From positions 62,001 through 126,000 of the forward strand of contig NZ_CP015092.1 of assembly GCF_001975705.1 (NCBI RefSeq): 64,000 nucleotides of DNA, given 5' to 3'. The notes beneath the pieces are model-generated. The model searched no databases, was not told where the DNA came from, and saw only the letters and a program-made list of their open reading frames with translations. The position numbers and the translations under genes were made by a program. The stretch is from Salipiger abyssi (GTDB lineage Bacteria > Pseudomonadota > Alphaproteobacteria > Rhodobacterales > Rhodobacteraceae). Position 1 is the first letter of the stretch. Every line of letters begins with the position of its first letter. This document shows, one piece after another, positions 8,776 to 17,194 of the stretch.

Positions 8776-9554
8776 GCACAGCTGTCGAAGTAGACGACCT
8801 GAGTTTTGCCCATACGGGCGCGGACCTCCCGGCGCTGGAGCGGGTCTCGTTTCGGGTTTCGGCGGGCGAGAGCGTCGCTTTGCTCGGCCCGTCCGGGGCG
8901 GGCAAGACGACCCTGCTGGCACTGCTCGACGGCAGGCTCCAAGGCTGGAGCGGGCGGGTATCGGTTCTGGGTGCGCCGCTCGATCCCGACCGTCCGCCGC
9001 CGAGCGCGCGCCGTCCGGATACCGGTTTCGTGTTTCAGGAGTTTGCATTGGTCGAGCGTTCCTCGGTTCTGCGCAACGTCCTGAATGGCAGCCTGGGGCG
9101 CATGTCGCCGCTGCGGGCCCTGTTGGGATCACCGACCAAACATGATCTGGAGATTGCGCGCACGGCACTTGCCGATTGCGGAATTGCCGATCTTGCCGAA
9201 CGCAGGGTCGACAGCCTCAGCGGCGGGCAGCGGCAGCGTGTGGCCATCGCACGGTGTCTGGCGCAGGAACCGCGCCTAATCCTCGCCGACGAACCGGTGA
9301 GCAACCTCGACCCCGCGCGTGCATGTGAGATCCTGGCGCTGCTGACCGGGGCGGCGCGAACGCGCGGCGCGACGGCGCTGTTTTCGTCGCACCAGCCCGA
9401 CCTGGCGCGGCGTTTCGCGCAGCGCATCATCGGCATGCGGGACGGGCGGATCGTGTTCGATGTACCGACCTCCGAGTTGAACGATGATGCGACGGCGGAG
9501 CTCTATCGGGAGGTAGGGCCAATCCCCGGTATCGGCCTCAGGGCGGTGTCCTGA
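8772..9554 (+). CDS. PhnC-like ABC transporter ATPase
   Basis: A 260-residue ATP-binding subunit with Walker A GPSGAGKT (about residues 38-45), signature LSGGQRQR, Walker B RLILADEP and a switch histidine in FSSHQPD. It overlaps the binding-protein gene by four bases and the permease by one, so the three subunits are translationally coupled. It energises the importer formed with the genes on either side. The closest named families are phosphonate-type PhnC proteins, which says little about the substrate. Confidence 0.9.
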   Translation: MSTAVEVDDLSFAHTGADLPALERVSFRVSAGESVALLGPSGAGKTTLLALLDGRLQGWSGRVSVLGAPLDPDRPPPSARRPDTGFVFQEFALVERSSVLRNVLNGSLGRMSPLRALLGSPTKHDLEIARTALADCGIADLAERRVDSLSGGQRQRVAIARCLAQEPRLILADEPVSNLDPARACEILALLTGAARTRGATALFSSHQPDLARRFAQRIIGMRDGRIVFDVPTSELNDDATAELYREVGPIPGIGLRAVS

Positions 9555-10312
9555 TGGCGTTCCGCGGGTTTGGCGGCATTGCGACGAGCGGTCTGATCGC
9601 AGCCGCGATCCTGTGGTCCTTCGCCACGACCGATGTCGAGTTCTCGCGACTTCTGTCGGCCGGCCCGCGGATCGCCGATTTCTTCGGCCGGATGTTTCCG
9701 CCTGACCCGACGGTGATGGCCGAGATCAAGAAGGGCAGCGCGGAAACGCTGAGGATCGCGATCCTCGGCACCCTCGGTGCTGTGATCCTGTCCGTTCCCC
9801 TCGGCATTCTCGCGTCTGAGACGATGGTATCGCCTGCGGTGTTTCGGCCGATCCGAACGCTGCTTGCCTTCATCCGGGCGATTCCGCTGATCCTCGTGGC
9901 CATGCTCATGGTGGGCGCTGTCGGGCTCGGGCCGCTGCCCGGCATCATCGCGGTCGCCTTTCATGCAACGGGGATGCTCGCCAAGTTCTATGCCGAGGCG
10001 ATCGACGGCGTGTCCCGCGCGCCGATCGCAGCACTTGAAAGCGCGGGCGCCGGGCCGCTCGTGCGGCTCAGATACGCGATCTGGCCGCAGATGGCGCCGG
10101 TCGTCGCCCGCGACACGATTTTCCGGTTCGAGTTGAACCTGCGCGAGTCGCTGATCCTCGGCATTGTCGGCGCGGGCGGGATAGGCTTTTACATCCAGAC
10201 CTACGTGCGCTCTTTCCAGTATGACAAGGCGGCCAGCGTCACGATGGCGGTCGTCGCCATGGTCATCGCCATTGAGGCGATCAACGTCGCGCTGCGGCGC
10301 CGCTTCACCTGA
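9554..10312 (+). CDS. PhnE-like ABC transporter permease
   Basis: A 252-residue inner-membrane permease with about six hydrophobic segments and the EAA-type coupling loop around AALESAGAGPLVRLRYAIWP (about residues 159-178). The segment RESLILGIVGAGGIGFYIQT is typical of PhnE-like proteins. It is the last gene of the diheme-peroxidase/importer operon and ends four bases from a convergent L,D-transpeptidase gene, with no obvious terminator in the gap. Confidence 0.88.
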   Translation: MAFRGFGGIATSGLIAAAILWSFATTDVEFSRLLSAGPRIADFFGRMFPPDPTVMAEIKKGSAETLRIAILGTLGAVILSVPLGILASETMVSPAVFRPIRTLLAFIRAIPLILVAMLMVGAVGLGPLPGIIAVAFHATGMLAKFYAEAIDGVSRAPIAALESAGAGPLVRLRYAIWPQMAPVVARDTIFRFELNLRESLILGIVGAGGIGFYIQTYVRSFQYDKAASVTMAVVAMVIAIEAINVALRRRFT

Positions 10313-10315
10313 TCC

Positions 10316-10828
10316 TTAAGCGTATATGTCGATCGGTGTCCCGTCCCTGACCATGGCATAGATTTCCTCGATCTGGCGGTCAGTGACGGCGATGCAGCCT
10401 GCCGTCCAGTCGCGGACATTCATTGGGTCGATCCCCTTGCGCGGTCCGCCGTGGATGAAAATGTCGCCACCGGGCGACTTTCCTTGAGCCTGCGCATAAG
10501 CGATGTCTGCCGCGTTGGGATATGAGATGCCAATTGACAGGTGAAAGAGGCTGTCCGGGTTGCGCCGATCAATCACGTAGGAACCCTCCGGCGTACGGCC
10601 GTCCCCCTCGAACTGCTTGTGACCTTCGGGCGCGAAGCCTAATCCGATGGGGTAGGTCCGCAAGACGTCATCCGCCCCGTCCAGAACCAGAAACCGCTGC
10701 GCCTTGTACATACGCAGCCGGGTCACTTCGGGTCCGTTGTACGACCGGAACTTGCTGGCACAGCCTGACAGGAAGGCGGCCAATCCGCCTATCAAAAAGG
10801 CACGCCTTGGAAACTTGGTGTTTGTCAC
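10316..10828 (-). CDS. L,D-transpeptidase lipoprotein (YkuD family), copy 1
   Basis: A 170-residue protein with a lipoprotein signal (lipobox LSGC near residue 22) and a YkuD domain. The catalytic block reads HGGPRKG followed by DWTAGCIAVTD, giving the conserved His and the Cys nucleophile. Such enzymes make or break 3-3 peptidoglycan links or attach proteins to peptidoglycan in the periplasm. A GTG start at 10828 is used, with an AGGGG site upstream. It converges on the PhnE-like gene. It is one of four YkuD proteins in this window. Confidence 0.88.
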   Translation of the reverse strand: MTNTKFPRRAFLIGGLAAFLSGCASKFRSYNGPEVTRLRMYKAQRFLVLDGADDVLRTYPIGLGFAPEGHKQFEGDGRTPEGSYVIDRRNPDSLFHLSIGISYPNAADIAYAQAQGKSPGGDIFIHGGPRKGIDPMNVRDWTAGCIAVTDRQIEEIYAMVRDGTPIDIYA

Positions 10829-10891
10829 TGCTCGACGCCCCTTTTTGCGAGGTCTGTTGATGCCAGAGTTTACTCTACCGAAGACGTCAGA

Positions 10892-13288
10892 TCAATGACC
10901 GTGCGCCAGTGCTCCCTTCGCCATCTGCTTGCCCACCGGTTTGCCGCCCGAAGGCCCGTCCTTGATCCGATGGCCGTTCAAAAGCCGCAGCGCATTGGCG
11001 ACCACCAACAGGGATACGCCCACATCCGCAGCAATGGCGCCCCACATTGAGGCCATGCCGAATGCGGTCAGCCCGACGAACAGCGCCTTTGTTGCCAGCG
11101 ATATACCGATATTCTGGTGGATAATCGTCATTGTCCGGCGAGAGTGAGCAATCAGCCACGGCACTCGAGCCAGATCGTCGGTCATCAGTGCAATATCTGC
11201 CGTTTCAATCGCCGCGTCCGATCCGACAGCCCCCATGGCAATGGCATAATGCGCGCGCGCCATTGCGGGCGCGTCGTTCACGCCGTCACCGATCATCGCC
11301 ACCATGTCGTGGCTTTCCACCAGTTCCTCGATGGCCGTCACCTTGTCTTCTGGCAAAAGTTCGGCGCGCACCTCGTCAATGCCGACCTCGGCCGCCACCG
11401 CACGCGCTGTGCGATCGTTGTCGCCGGTCAGCATCACGATGGTCTTCACGCCCTGCGCGTGTAGGCGCGCCACGATGCCCTTTGCGTCTGGGCGGATGCG
11501 GTCGCGAAGCTCCAGTACGCCGGTCACGCCAGTCTCGTCACCCACGGCAACAAGGGTGCTGCCTGCCCCTTCGATCCGGTCCCGCAGCTCCGCCGGAATG
11601 CCATTGGCGAAACCTTTCTCTTGGGCAAACCGATCTGAGCCGAGCCAGATCGCGCGCCGGTCGGCGCGTCCTTCGAGCCCGCGCCCAGGCACGGTCCGCG
11701 TGTCCTCTGCGGCAGACACGGAAACACCATCGCTTTCTGCGCGCGCGAGGATGGCGCGTGCCAGCGGGTGCGAAGACCGCGCCTCCAGACTGGCCACCAG
11801 CGAGATGATTTCGCGAACCGAGGCTTCACCCAGTGGGTGAACGGCCGCCACCTCAGGCTCGCCCATGGTGATCGTTCCCGTCTTGTCCATCGCTAGCGCG
11901 GTGGTGCGCCCCGGCGCCTCGACATAAGCGCCGCCCTTGATGAGCACCCCTGCACGCGCCGAAGCGGCCAGCGCTGCTACAATGGACACCGGCGTAGAAA
12001 TGACCAGTGCGCAAGGACATGCGATGACAAGAAGGACCAGCGCATTGTAGAACCAATAGTCCCAGGCGCCGCCGAGCAGGAGTGGCGGCACCAGTGCGAT
12101 GGCGATCGCCAGAGCCATTACGATGGGTGTGTAGATGCGCGCGAACTTGGCCACCCACTGTTCGACCGGAGCGCGGCGGGCATGGGCATCGCCCACCATG
12201 CGAATGATCTTGGCCAGTACCGTGTCCGAGGCGGCCTTGGTCGCCCGCACCGTCAGTGTGCCCTCGCCGTTGATCGTGCCGGCATAGACCTCGTCGCCGG
12301 GTTCCTTGGGCACTAGCGCGCTTTCGCCGGTGATCGGGGCCTGATCGACCGCCCCTGCCCCGTCCACGACCTCACCGTCGAGGGGGATCCGGTCGCCGCC
12401 GCGCACGATAAACCTTGCATTGACTGCCACAGCTGCGGCCGGAACGTCGGATTCAGATCCGTCGTCGTAAAGAACCCGCGCCGTTGGCGGCGCCAGATCG
12501 AGGAGCGCGGAAACCGCATTACGCGCCCGCCCCACGCTCCAGCTCTCCAGATAAAGCGAAAGCGAGAAGAAGAAGGCGACCGTCGCGGCCTCAAAAAACT
12601 CGCCGAGGCCGATGGCGCCCGCGACGGCGACCACCATGAGCAGGTTCATGTCGGGGCTAAGCCTCCGCGCCGAAGACCAGGCCTTGGGCGCGACAAGCCA
12701 GACGCCAAAAAGAATCGCGACGGCGAAGATCCCTGCTTCCGCCAAAGGCATAGGCACCTCGCCATGCCCCGCAAAGAGCCCGAGCGCGCCGCCCATGCCG
12801 GTCTCGACAATGTGAAAAAGGAATCCCGCCGCCCAGAAGCCGCCGCTCAACGAGGTAAAGCGCTTCTGACGTGCCAGATGCGCGGCCTGATCCTCTGCTG
12901 CCTTGTCGGCGTCCCACGGTTTTGCGCTCATGCCGGTACTCGCGACAAGTTGCGAAACCTCGTTTTCCGAAATTCCGACTGCGGTATCCATAATCGTCAT
13001 CCGACCATTGATGACATCGAACGCCAGATGCTCAGTCCCGCCGACTTTTGGACCGACCACCCTATTCAGGATTGCCACCTCTTCGGCACAATCCAGACCG
13101 GAAACTTGAAAACTTCGCCCATTCGAGGGGATGGATTGTGCCGGTCCCGTGTTGGCTCCAGCACCGCAGCACGCAGCACCTTTTCCATGAGAGTGGGGAA
13201 CTACGCTCGCATGTTTGTGATCATCACCATGGTCGTGACTGCAGTCAGAGCTGTGCTTGTGGTCGTGGCGGTGGCCATTGGAAGACAT
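10892..13288 (-). CDS. zntA: Zn/Cd/Pb-translocating P1B-type ATPase
   Basis: A 798-residue heavy-metal exporter. The N-terminus is strongly histidine-rich (HRHDHKH, HDHGDDHKH) and is followed by a degenerate metal-binding domain with GLDCAEE in place of CxxC. The membrane metal site is CPC (VIACPCALVIS), the phosphorylation site is DKTGT and the hinge is GDGVNDAPA. CPC with no second CxxC domain and a His-rich tail fits the ZntA/CadA group and not copper ATPases. The C-terminus ends in a short HGH tail. It is driven by a MerR-type promoter at 13322-13352 and a GAGG ribosome site. No ZntR/CadR gene is in the window. Confidence 0.92.
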   Translation of the reverse strand: MSSNGHRHDHKHSSDCSHDHGDDHKHASVVPHSHGKGAACCGAGANTGPAQSIPSNGRSFQVSGLDCAEEVAILNRVVGPKVGGTEHLAFDVINGRMTIMDTAVGISENEVSQLVASTGMSAKPWDADKAAEDQAAHLARQKRFTSLSGGFWAAGFLFHIVETGMGGALGLFAGHGEVPMPLAEAGIFAVAILFGVWLVAPKAWSSARRLSPDMNLLMVVAVAGAIGLGEFFEAATVAFFFSLSLYLESWSVGRARNAVSALLDLAPPTARVLYDDGSESDVPAAAVAVNARFIVRGGDRIPLDGEVVDGAGAVDQAPITGESALVPKEPGDEVYAGTINGEGTLTVRATKAASDTVLAKIIRMVGDAHARRAPVEQWVAKFARIYTPIVMALAIAIALVPPLLLGGAWDYWFYNALVLLVIACPCALVISTPVSIVAALAASARAGVLIKGGAYVEAPGRTTALAMDKTGTITMGEPEVAAVHPLGEASVREIISLVASLEARSSHPLARAILARAESDGVSVSAAEDTRTVPGRGLEGRADRRAIWLGSDRFAQEKGFANGIPAELRDRIEGAGSTLVAVGDETGVTGVLELRDRIRPDAKGIVARLHAQGVKTIVMLTGDNDRTARAVAAEVGIDEVRAELLPEDKVTAIEELVESHDMVAMIGDGVNDAPAMARAHYAIAMGAVGSDAAIETADIALMTDDLARVPWLIAHSRRTMTIIHQNIGISLATKALFVGLTAFGMASMWGAIAADVGVSLLVVANALRLLNGHRIKDGPSGGKPVGKQMAKGALAHGH

Positions 13289-13321
13289 GGGATTGACCTC
13301 GGGATTCGTTCATTCCACATT

Positions 13322-13352
13322 GAGATAGCCCCTACAGTAACTAGAGCTTCAA
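13322..13352 (-). promoter_or_regulatory. MerR-type promoter of the zinc/cadmium ATPase gene
   Basis: On the minus strand, TTGAAG (13352-13347) and TATCTC (13327-13322) are separated by exactly 19 bases, the stretched spacing used by MerR-family activators. The spacer holds an imperfect dyad CTCTAGTTACTGTAGG, which resembles CadR/PbrR/ZntR sites and differs from the CueR boxes elsewhere in this window. The same pattern occurs at 14555-14585. Confidence 0.82.
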
Positions 13353-13457
13353 GAGCAAAAACAGAAACTTGGTCAAATAAGGACACAGACCTGCGGAACC
13401 TTGAAACGCGCCGCTAAGTCTGAGGACGCGGCTGACCTGCCAAAGAGTGAGATAGAT

Positions 13458-13727
13458 ATGCTTCAAAAATATGCGGTGATCATGGTTGCAACATTGGCCC
13501 TGGCTGGCTGCGCGGTGCCTTCTAAGGAAGACAACGATCCATTCAGGATCGGCAATGTTCCAGAATCTGTCGCAGCCCTCGCTGCACCCGACCAGGATCT
13601 CATCACGGCACGGCTACGTCCCGAAGATAATTGCTATTGGTATGCCCATAGTGGGCCGGTGGAAACGACCTTGGTCCCGTTGCGATCGGCAGGCGGCAAT
13701 CCCATCTGCGTCGCGCGCCAATCCTGA
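13458..13727 (+). CDS. Small putative lipoprotein
   Basis: An 89-residue protein starting MLQKYAVIMV with a lipoprotein signal and lipobox LAGC at about residues 15-18. The mature part contains NCYWYAHSGPVETT and a C-terminal cysteine (NPICVARQS). The ATG at 13458 has a purine-rich upstream site; the longer frame from 13401 lacks a signal peptide. It lies between two genes of the zinc/cadmium regulon but on the other strand. A similar short lipoprotein with two conserved cysteines is at 53567. The function is unknown. Confidence 0.65.
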   Translation: MLQKYAVIMVATLALAGCAVPSKEDNDPFRIGNVPESVAALAAPDQDLITARLRPEDNCYWYAHSGPVETTLVPLRSAGGNPICVARQS

Positions 13728-13766
13728 TTGACGCGTCCAAGCGTCGGATTGACGGCGCGGCTTGGG

Positions 13767-14432
13767 TCAACTCTGCGGAGTCACGCTGTCCTCGGCCGAA
13801 TATAGGAACGCCGTCGAGCCAATCTCCACATTCGGATACAGATCGTTTATGTGCGCCATGACCATCCGGACGCAACCGGAACTGGCTCGGCCGCCGATGC
13901 TTCGCGGCTGTGGTGTACCGTGGATGCGCAGATAGGTGTCTCGGTCCCCGACATAGAGATAAAGCGCCCGTGACCCGAGCGCGTTCTCAGGTCCGGGTTC
14001 CATACCGTCAGCGATGTCGGCGTAGAGCTCCGGGTCGCGGTCAATCATGTTCTGTGTTGGCTGCCAATGCGGCCACCTGACCTTGCGCTTGATCGTGTAG
14101 ACGCCTGGCTCATAAAGTTTGCCACGAGCAATCGCTACGCCATAGCGCATCGCCGTGCCGCCTTCCTCGATATGGTAAAGATAGCGCGCGACAGCATCGA
14201 CATGGATGTCACCGGCCACAAGACCATCTTTAGTTATAACCCGCTGCGGCAGAAAGCGCGGGTGCAGGCCCCACGGGTTTGATGTGGCTGGGTTATAGCC
14301 CGGCGGTGTAATCTGTGCATCCCAAGCCGCCTTTTCCGCTTCAGTGGGCCAGGTGTCAGCGAGGAGCGGACTCGAGATAGACGCCGAGAACAATGCGGCA
14401 GTCGTCTGGATGAAGTGTCGTCTTGTCAGCAT
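13767..14432 (-). CDS. L,D-transpeptidase (YkuD family), copy 2, with MerR-type promoter
   Basis: A 221-residue exported protein: an RR-containing signal peptide (MLTRRHFIQTTAALFSA) followed by a YkuD domain with YLRIHGTPQP and ASSGCVRM, the catalytic His and Cys blocks. The ATG at 14432 is supported by a GGAG site eight bases upstream; the frame extends to 14525 without a better start. About 120 bases upstream is a MerR-type promoter of the same pattern as that of zntA, so the gene probably answers to the same Zn/Cd/Pb sensor. It probably remodels peptidoglycan during metal stress. Confidence 0.87.
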   Translation of the reverse strand: MLTRRHFIQTTAALFSASISSPLLADTWPTEAEKAAWDAQITPPGYNPATSNPWGLHPRFLPQRVITKDGLVAGDIHVDAVARYLYHIEEGGTAMRYGVAIARGKLYEPGVYTIKRKVRWPHWQPTQNMIDRDPELYADIADGMEPGPENALGSRALYLYVGDRDTYLRIHGTPQPRSIGGRASSGCVRMVMAHINDLYPNVEIGSTAFLYSAEDSVTPQS

Positions 14433-14554
14433 ATAGATTGCTCCGTTCACGCATTGGACGGCAAACCGAACCTTACCCCGAACGCAGTGTTGTTCGCCCG
14501 GGAAAGAGTGAGGCGTTATTGGCAACTTGCTCCATGGTGCCGTTCTATGTCGGT

Positions 14555-14585
14555 GGCTTAACTCCTAAAGCTACTAGAGGTTCAA
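14555..14585 (-). promoter_or_regulatory. MerR-type promoter upstream of L,D-transpeptidase copy 2
   Basis: Minus-strand TTGAAC (14585-14580) and TAAGCC (14560-14555) flank a 19-base spacer containing CTCTAGTAGCTTTAGG. This matches the zntA operator at the pattern CTCTAGT-NN-CT-N-TAGG. A transcript would start near 14545 and leave a leader of about 115 bases before the transpeptidase start. Confidence 0.72.
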
Positions 14586-14867
14586 GAGAAATTTTGATGC
14601 CAGACGATCTCGGTAATACTTCGGGCCCGTTCGTTTCTTTATCAGTCTAAGCGCTGTCACGATCTGTGGGGTGAAACCAGGCTACTGCCACGATGCCGGG
14701 CCTCGTCTTGATCTTCGCTTCAATTGTGATCCTTAACTCGCTATGCCGAGCAGTTAAATTGAGCGCTTTCAATAATGGGTCTTTTCAACACGTTTGGCAG
14801 CAAGCCCCATATAAAATTTTGCCTCACGCGGAAGTGGTCGTGATGACGTGCATTGGGATATTATCGT
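14586..14867. other. Non-coding stretch without recognised feature
   Basis: About 280 bases between the transpeptidase promoter and the 3' end of the arsR-type gene, more AT-rich than the surrounding genes. A plus-strand open frame from 14693 runs antisense into the arsR-type gene and has no recognisable domain, so I do not call it. I see no tRNA, hairpin terminator or repeat here. Confidence 0.5.
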
Positions 14868-15218
14868 TCACGCTTCGCGATAATTGTCACAAGCCCCAAC
14901 ACCTTCTGCGACCACATCAAGCAGGGCGTCTACATCATTTAAAAGAGCTGCTATGCGCGGACTGCTGATCCGGTAGCGAATGAAGCGCCCATCGCGGTCG
15001 CTGGCGACAAGTCCGCAATCCAGAAGGCATCGCAAATGATTTGACACGTTGGGCTGCGATAGCCCTGTGCGTTTGACGATCTCGTGAACAACCAACGGTC
15101 CTTCACACAGCACGCCCAGTATCGCCAGCCGGCTCGGGTCGGCAAGACCGCGAAAGAGCTTTGCCCTACGCTCGATGCCAGCGGCCGCAGCATTGCGGTC
15201 GGCGAAGACTTGCATCAT
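14868..15218 (-). CDS. ArsR/SmtB-family metal sensor, CmtR-like
   Basis: A 116-residue winged-helix repressor. The recognition region TGLSQPNVSNHLRCLLDCGL carries Cys64 and Cys68, and a third cysteine lies near the C-terminus at position 110 (GACDNY). This CxxxC plus C-terminal Cys arrangement matches the Cd/Pb sensor CmtR (Cys57, Cys61, Cys102) and differs from ArsR or SmtB site patterns. A strong AAGGAG site precedes the ATG. It diverges from a CDF efflux gene, its probable target, with an inverted repeat over its own start region. Confidence 0.88.
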   Translation of the reverse strand: MMQVFADRNAAAAGIERRAKLFRGLADPSRLAILGVLCEGPLVVHEIVKRTGLSQPNVSNHLRCLLDCGLVASDRDGRFIRYRISSPRIAALLNDVDALLDVVAEGVGACDNYREA

Positions 15219-15237
15219 ATCACTCCTTGCTGATATG
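15216..15237. promoter_or_regulatory. Inverted repeat, candidate ArsR-type operator
   Basis: CATATCA at 15216-15222 and TGATATG at 15231-15237 form a perfect 7-bp inverted repeat with an 8-base spacer. It covers the ribosome site and start codon of the arsR-type gene and lies about 40 bases before the CDF gene start, so binding could shut off both divergent genes. Confidence 0.55.
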
Positions 15238-15274
15238 TTTGAACTTGATCCACTTTAGCAGGAGTATTGCACCG

Positions 15275-16129
15275 ATGGCCAACACCGAAAGCACCGGATC
15301 GACAGCAGATACGTCGACCGTCCGTTACCGGGTTTCCGGAATGGATTGCGCCAAGGATGCCGCCCAGATCGAGCGGGCGGCGCAGTCTGCGGGTGTCGCG
15401 CCCGACGCAGTGAAAGTATCAGCGGCGACCCATATCATGACTCTGAAAGTCCCTGAAGCAAGCCTGCCGGAGATTGAAAAAGCCGTTGAGACAACGGGAT
15501 ATGGGTTCGACCGCAGCGAGAGCGACGAGGACCTTCAGCAAAGTGCGGCCCATCAGGACCCGGGCTACCGCCGCGCGCTCTGGATCGTCGTGATTCTAAA
15601 TGTCGGTTACGGCGTTCTGGAAATGATTGGTGGGTTTATTGCCGGGTCACAGGCGGTGAAGGCCGACGCGCTGGATTTCATCGGCGATGGCGCGATCACC
15701 TTCCTCGGCCTGCTGGCCATCGGTTGGAGTCTTCTCTGGCGGGCGCGGTCGGCCCTGATCCAAGGCATCTTCCTTGCCCTGCTCGGTCTTGGCGTCTTTG
15801 GGACAACCATCATGCGGGCATTCGAGCCGACAACCCCAGACGCCACGCTGATGGGGCTTCTGGGCCTGATTGCTCTTGTGATCAATGTCATCTCCGTGCT
15901 GCCGTTGCTGCATTACCGGAAGGGGGACGCGAACATGCGTGCCGTCTGGCTGTTCTCGCGCAACGACGCCATTGGCAATGCGGCAGTCGTTGTCGCGGCC
16001 GGTCTGGTGGTTTGGCTGGGTAGCGCGTGGCCCGACCTCATTGTCGCCTTCGGCATCGCCGGGTTATTCCTGCATTCTTCCTGGTCGATCATCCGCGACG
16101 CGCGGTCCGATCTGAAGGCGGCGGCATGA
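15275..16129 (+). CDS. CDF-type cation efflux protein with N-terminal metal-binding domain
   Basis: A 284-residue protein. The first 80 residues form an HMA-like domain whose metal motif is reduced to GMDCAKDA (a single Cys). The remainder is a cation diffusion facilitator membrane domain with about six helices, including KADALDFIGDGAI and SRNDAIGNAAVV, which carry the paired aspartates of the transport site. Such proteins exchange Zn, Cd or Pb ions for protons across the inner membrane. The ATG at 15275 fits the MANTEST start. It diverges from the CmtR-like regulator and overlaps lspA copy 2 by four bases. Confidence 0.88.
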   Translation: MANTESTGSTADTSTVRYRVSGMDCAKDAAQIERAAQSAGVAPDAVKVSAATHIMTLKVPEASLPEIEKAVETTGYGFDRSESDEDLQQSAAHQDPGYRRALWIVVILNVGYGVLEMIGGFIAGSQAVKADALDFIGDGAITFLGLLAIGWSLLWRARSALIQGIFLALLGLGVFGTTIMRAFEPTTPDATLMGLLGLIALVINVISVLPLLHYRKGDANMRAVWLFSRNDAIGNAAVVVAAGLVVWLGSAWPDLIVAFGIAGLFLHSSWSIIRDARSDLKAAA

Positions 16130-16635
16130 ACAACCGCGTTCTGGGTGGGCTCTGTGCGATTGCAGCTTTCGGTTTCGATCAGGGCACCAAGGCGCTTGCC
16201 CTGAACACCCCGGCGCTTGAACATGGGGTCGAGGTTCTGCCCTTTCTCAATCTCGTGCGGGTTTTGAACGATGGGGTCAGCTTCGGTATGCTCGGCGGGG
16301 TCGTACCCTGGTGGGGCCTGGTCGCACTTGCTGCCGTGGTCGTGGCATGGCTGCTGATCTGGCTATGGAAGGCTCCGGACGGGCTGACAGGTGCGGCGCT
16401 CGGTCTGATCATCGGAGGCGCGCTTGGCAATATCCTTGATCGTCTGCGCTATCAGGCCGTCCCTGACTTTCTCGACTTCCATTACGGGTCATACCACTGG
16501 CCGTCCTTCAACTTGGCTGACGTGGCGATCTTTTGTGGGGCAGCATTGCTGTTCTGGGACAGCTTTCGCACCTCGAAAGTCAGGCCGGAAAATCGGGAAC
16601 AAGACAATCGCAAGGGAGATGTCACGGGGGGATAA
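16126..16635 (+). CDS. lspA: Signal peptidase II, copy 2 (PbrC-like context)
   Basis: A 169-residue LspA with the catalytic blocks GNILDRLRYQAVPDF and FNLADV and four hydrophobic segments. It overlaps the CDF gene by four bases (ATGA). LspA proteins fused to or cotranscribed with lead/cadmium efflux genes are known from pbr operons, where PbrC is an LspA homologue, and this pairing with a CmtR-like sensor and a CDF pump fits that pattern. It differs clearly from copy 1 at 58-531 and ends in a charged tail (PENREQDNRKG). Confidence 0.92.
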   Translation: MNNRVLGGLCAIAAFGFDQGTKALALNTPALEHGVEVLPFLNLVRVLNDGVSFGMLGGVVPWWGLVALAAVVVAWLLIWLWKAPDGLTGAALGLIIGGALGNILDRLRYQAVPDFLDFHYGSYHWPSFNLADVAIFCGAALLFWDSFRTSKVRPENREQDNRKGDVTGG

Positions 16636-16672
16636 CAGCTAACAGGCAAAGAACTTTGGGAGGGAATTCGGC

Positions 16673-17194
16673 TTGAGATTTTTGGATTGGATTGACCGTG
16701 GCATTCGCGGCATCGGCGTCGTGACTGCGTGGCTGACAGTTGTTTCGATTGCTGCTTATGGCGCGCTTCAGATGCTGGATCGCAAGCTACAACTTGGCGT
16801 GTCGAGCTATTTGCCGGACCTGTCCACGTCACTGCTGTTCATCCTAATTTTCTTGACCTTTGGGTATACCTATCTGCGCGACGGTCACGTGCGCGTTGAT
16901 GTTCTTCGCAGACATTGGTCCGCCCGCCGCATTGCTTGGATCGAACTGATTGGCGGCCTTTTTATCCTTCTGCCGCTCGCCGCCATCCTGACCTACTACG
17001 GATGGGACGGTTTGATGCGCACCACGAAATACGCGGAAACCCAGTTGTGGGCACAACGCATTGCCGGGGTCATCGGCCCCATCCTGCTGGCTCTTGCCGG
17101 GATGATCGTAGCCCTTCGCAACATCGCCTTTCTGACAGGGAGACGTGCGCAAGGTGCACCGGAACAAGCAAGCGGCCTGCACAATGGTGAATGA
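16673..17194 (+). CDS. dctQ: TRAP transporter small permease (DctQ family)
   Basis: A 173-residue inner-membrane protein with four hydrophobic segments and the DctQ feature LRDGHVRVDVL (about residues 63-73). The start is TTG at 16673 behind a GGGAGG site. DctQ normally works with a large permease (DctM) and a periplasmic solute-binding protein (DctP) in sodium-driven organic acid uptake. DctM follows with an 11-bp overlap, but no dctP is nearby, so the transporter may be incomplete here. Confidence 0.85.
   Translation: MRFLDWIDRGIRGIGVVTAWLTVVSIAAYGALQMLDRKLQLGVSSYLPDLSTSLLFILIFLTFGYTYLRDGHVRVDVLRRHWSARRIAWIELIGGLFILLPLAAILTYYGWDGLMRTTKYAETQLWAQRIAGVIGPILLALAGMIVALRNIAFLTGRRAQGAPEQASGLHNGE

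Noticed and set aside
14693..14968. Plus-strand open frame of 91 codons
   Set aside because: Runs antisense into the arsR-type gene, has no domain and no clear ribosome site.
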